Below are positions 63,687 to 64,000 of a stretch of DNA of 64,000 nucleotides, piece by piece (the stretch's first letter is position 1; every line of letters starts with the position of its first letter). The notes under the pieces are model-generated. The model was not told where the DNA came from, searched no databases, and saw only the letters and a program-made list of their open reading frames with translations. This stretch comes from Actinopolyspora saharensis (lineage in GTDB: Bacteria; Actinomycetota; Actinomycetes; Mycobacteriales; Pseudonocardiaceae): the NCBI RefSeq assembly GCF_900100925.1, contig NZ_FNKO01000001.1:248001-312000 (forward strand), in the 5' to 3' direction. The position numbers and the translations under genes are program-made.

Positions 63687-64000
63687 ACTCGAACGAGTCG
63701 ACCCCCGACGACAAGAACACGCAACAAGCCGGTGACACCCGGTTCGCCCACATCGACCGTGCGCTGGCCGACATCGCAGCGGGCAGGCCCGTGGTGGTGG
63801 TCGACGACGAGGACCGGGAGAACGAAGGCGACCTGATCTTCGCAGCGGAGAAGGCGACGCCGGAGCTGCTCGCCTTCATGGTGCGCTACACCTCGGGATA
63901 CGTCTGCGCCGCGCTGACCGGGCAGGACTGCGACCGGCTCGACCTGCCCCCGATGTATCACGCCAACCAGGACCTGCACGGCACCGCCTACACGGTCACG
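63683..64000 (+). CDS. ribBA: RibBA, N-terminal part (3' end outside window)
   Basis: The first 106 codons of 3,4-dihydroxy-2-butanone-4-phosphate synthase, probably fused to GTP cyclohydrolase II as in other actinobacteria. The acidic active-site motif [20 protein letters not shown] and [13 protein letters not shown] are clear. An ~20-residue polar extension precedes the fold. GTG 63683 overlaps the ribE stop. The fusion is inferred since the frame runs off the window. Confidence 0.9.
   Translation, partial: MNSNESTPDDKNTQQAGDTRFAHIDRALADIAAGRPVVVVDDEDRENEGDLIFAAEKATPELLAFMVRYTSGYVCAALTGQDCDRLDLPPMYHANQDLHGTAYTVT

Overview
The window is high-GC chromosomal DNA of an actinomycete, most likely a member of the Pseudonocardiales or a close relative (order level is an inference). 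The evidence is the gene content and order: BldD with a complete cyclic-di-GMP signature, mycobacterial-type integration host factor (mIHF), a DasR-like operator on an N-acetylglucosamine/glucose PTS, an F420-type (Ddn-like) protein, many GTG starts, 1- and 4-base stop/start overlaps, and several genes that look leaderless. I found no rRNA, tRNA, CRISPR array, prophage or insertion sequence.

The backbone is the conserved actinobacterial housekeeping run, almost all on the + strand: rarA, DUF948/DUF6167, alaS, ruvX, mltG, aroE (1.5-12.9 kb); prepilin peptidase, aroC, aroK, aroB, aroQ (15.7-20 kb); pepQ, efp, nusB, bldD (29.7-32.8 kb); pyrR, pyrB, pyrC, a PH-like protein, carA, carB, pyrF (33-42 kb); mihF, gmk, rpoZ, coaBC, metK (43-46.9 kb); priA (49.2-51.2 kb); def, fmt, rsmB (54.8-57.8 kb); rpe, ribD, ribE, ribBA (61.2 kb to the right edge). 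Together these supply chorismate, UMP, SAM, CoA and riboflavin, charged tRNA-Ala, formyl-Met processing and basic transcription factors.

Accessory material is inserted between the conserved blocks. It comprises a decayed XRE/DUF397 pair and an orphan FtsX-fold membrane protein (4.0-5.8 kb); a PTS made of HPr, EIIC, EIIB and EIIA with a DasR-like site (12.9-15.5 kb); a CrtI/PYROXD2-like oxidoreductase divergent from a polyol import and oxidation operon (20.1-29.5 kb); a secreted serine hydrolase and TrmL (47.1-49.0 kb); a divergent pair of surface enzymes, a lipoprotein deacetylase and a DUF4015-type glycosidase-like protein (51.4-54.3 kb); and OsmC, a fungal-type cytosine deaminase, an amino-acid permease and a Ddn-like protein (57.8-61.0 kb).

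The most interesting non-coding signals are: a gene-free stretch of about 470 bases before def with three nested stem-loops; a family of four intergenic repeats, each one arm of a hairpin followed by GAGGTTCCGCCAC or a close variant; a PyrR-binding-loop-like hairpin whose 3' arm contains the pyrR Shine-Dalgarno; a shared 16-base palindrome before the polyol operon and pepQ; and dense strong hairpins at gene ends, several between convergent genes.
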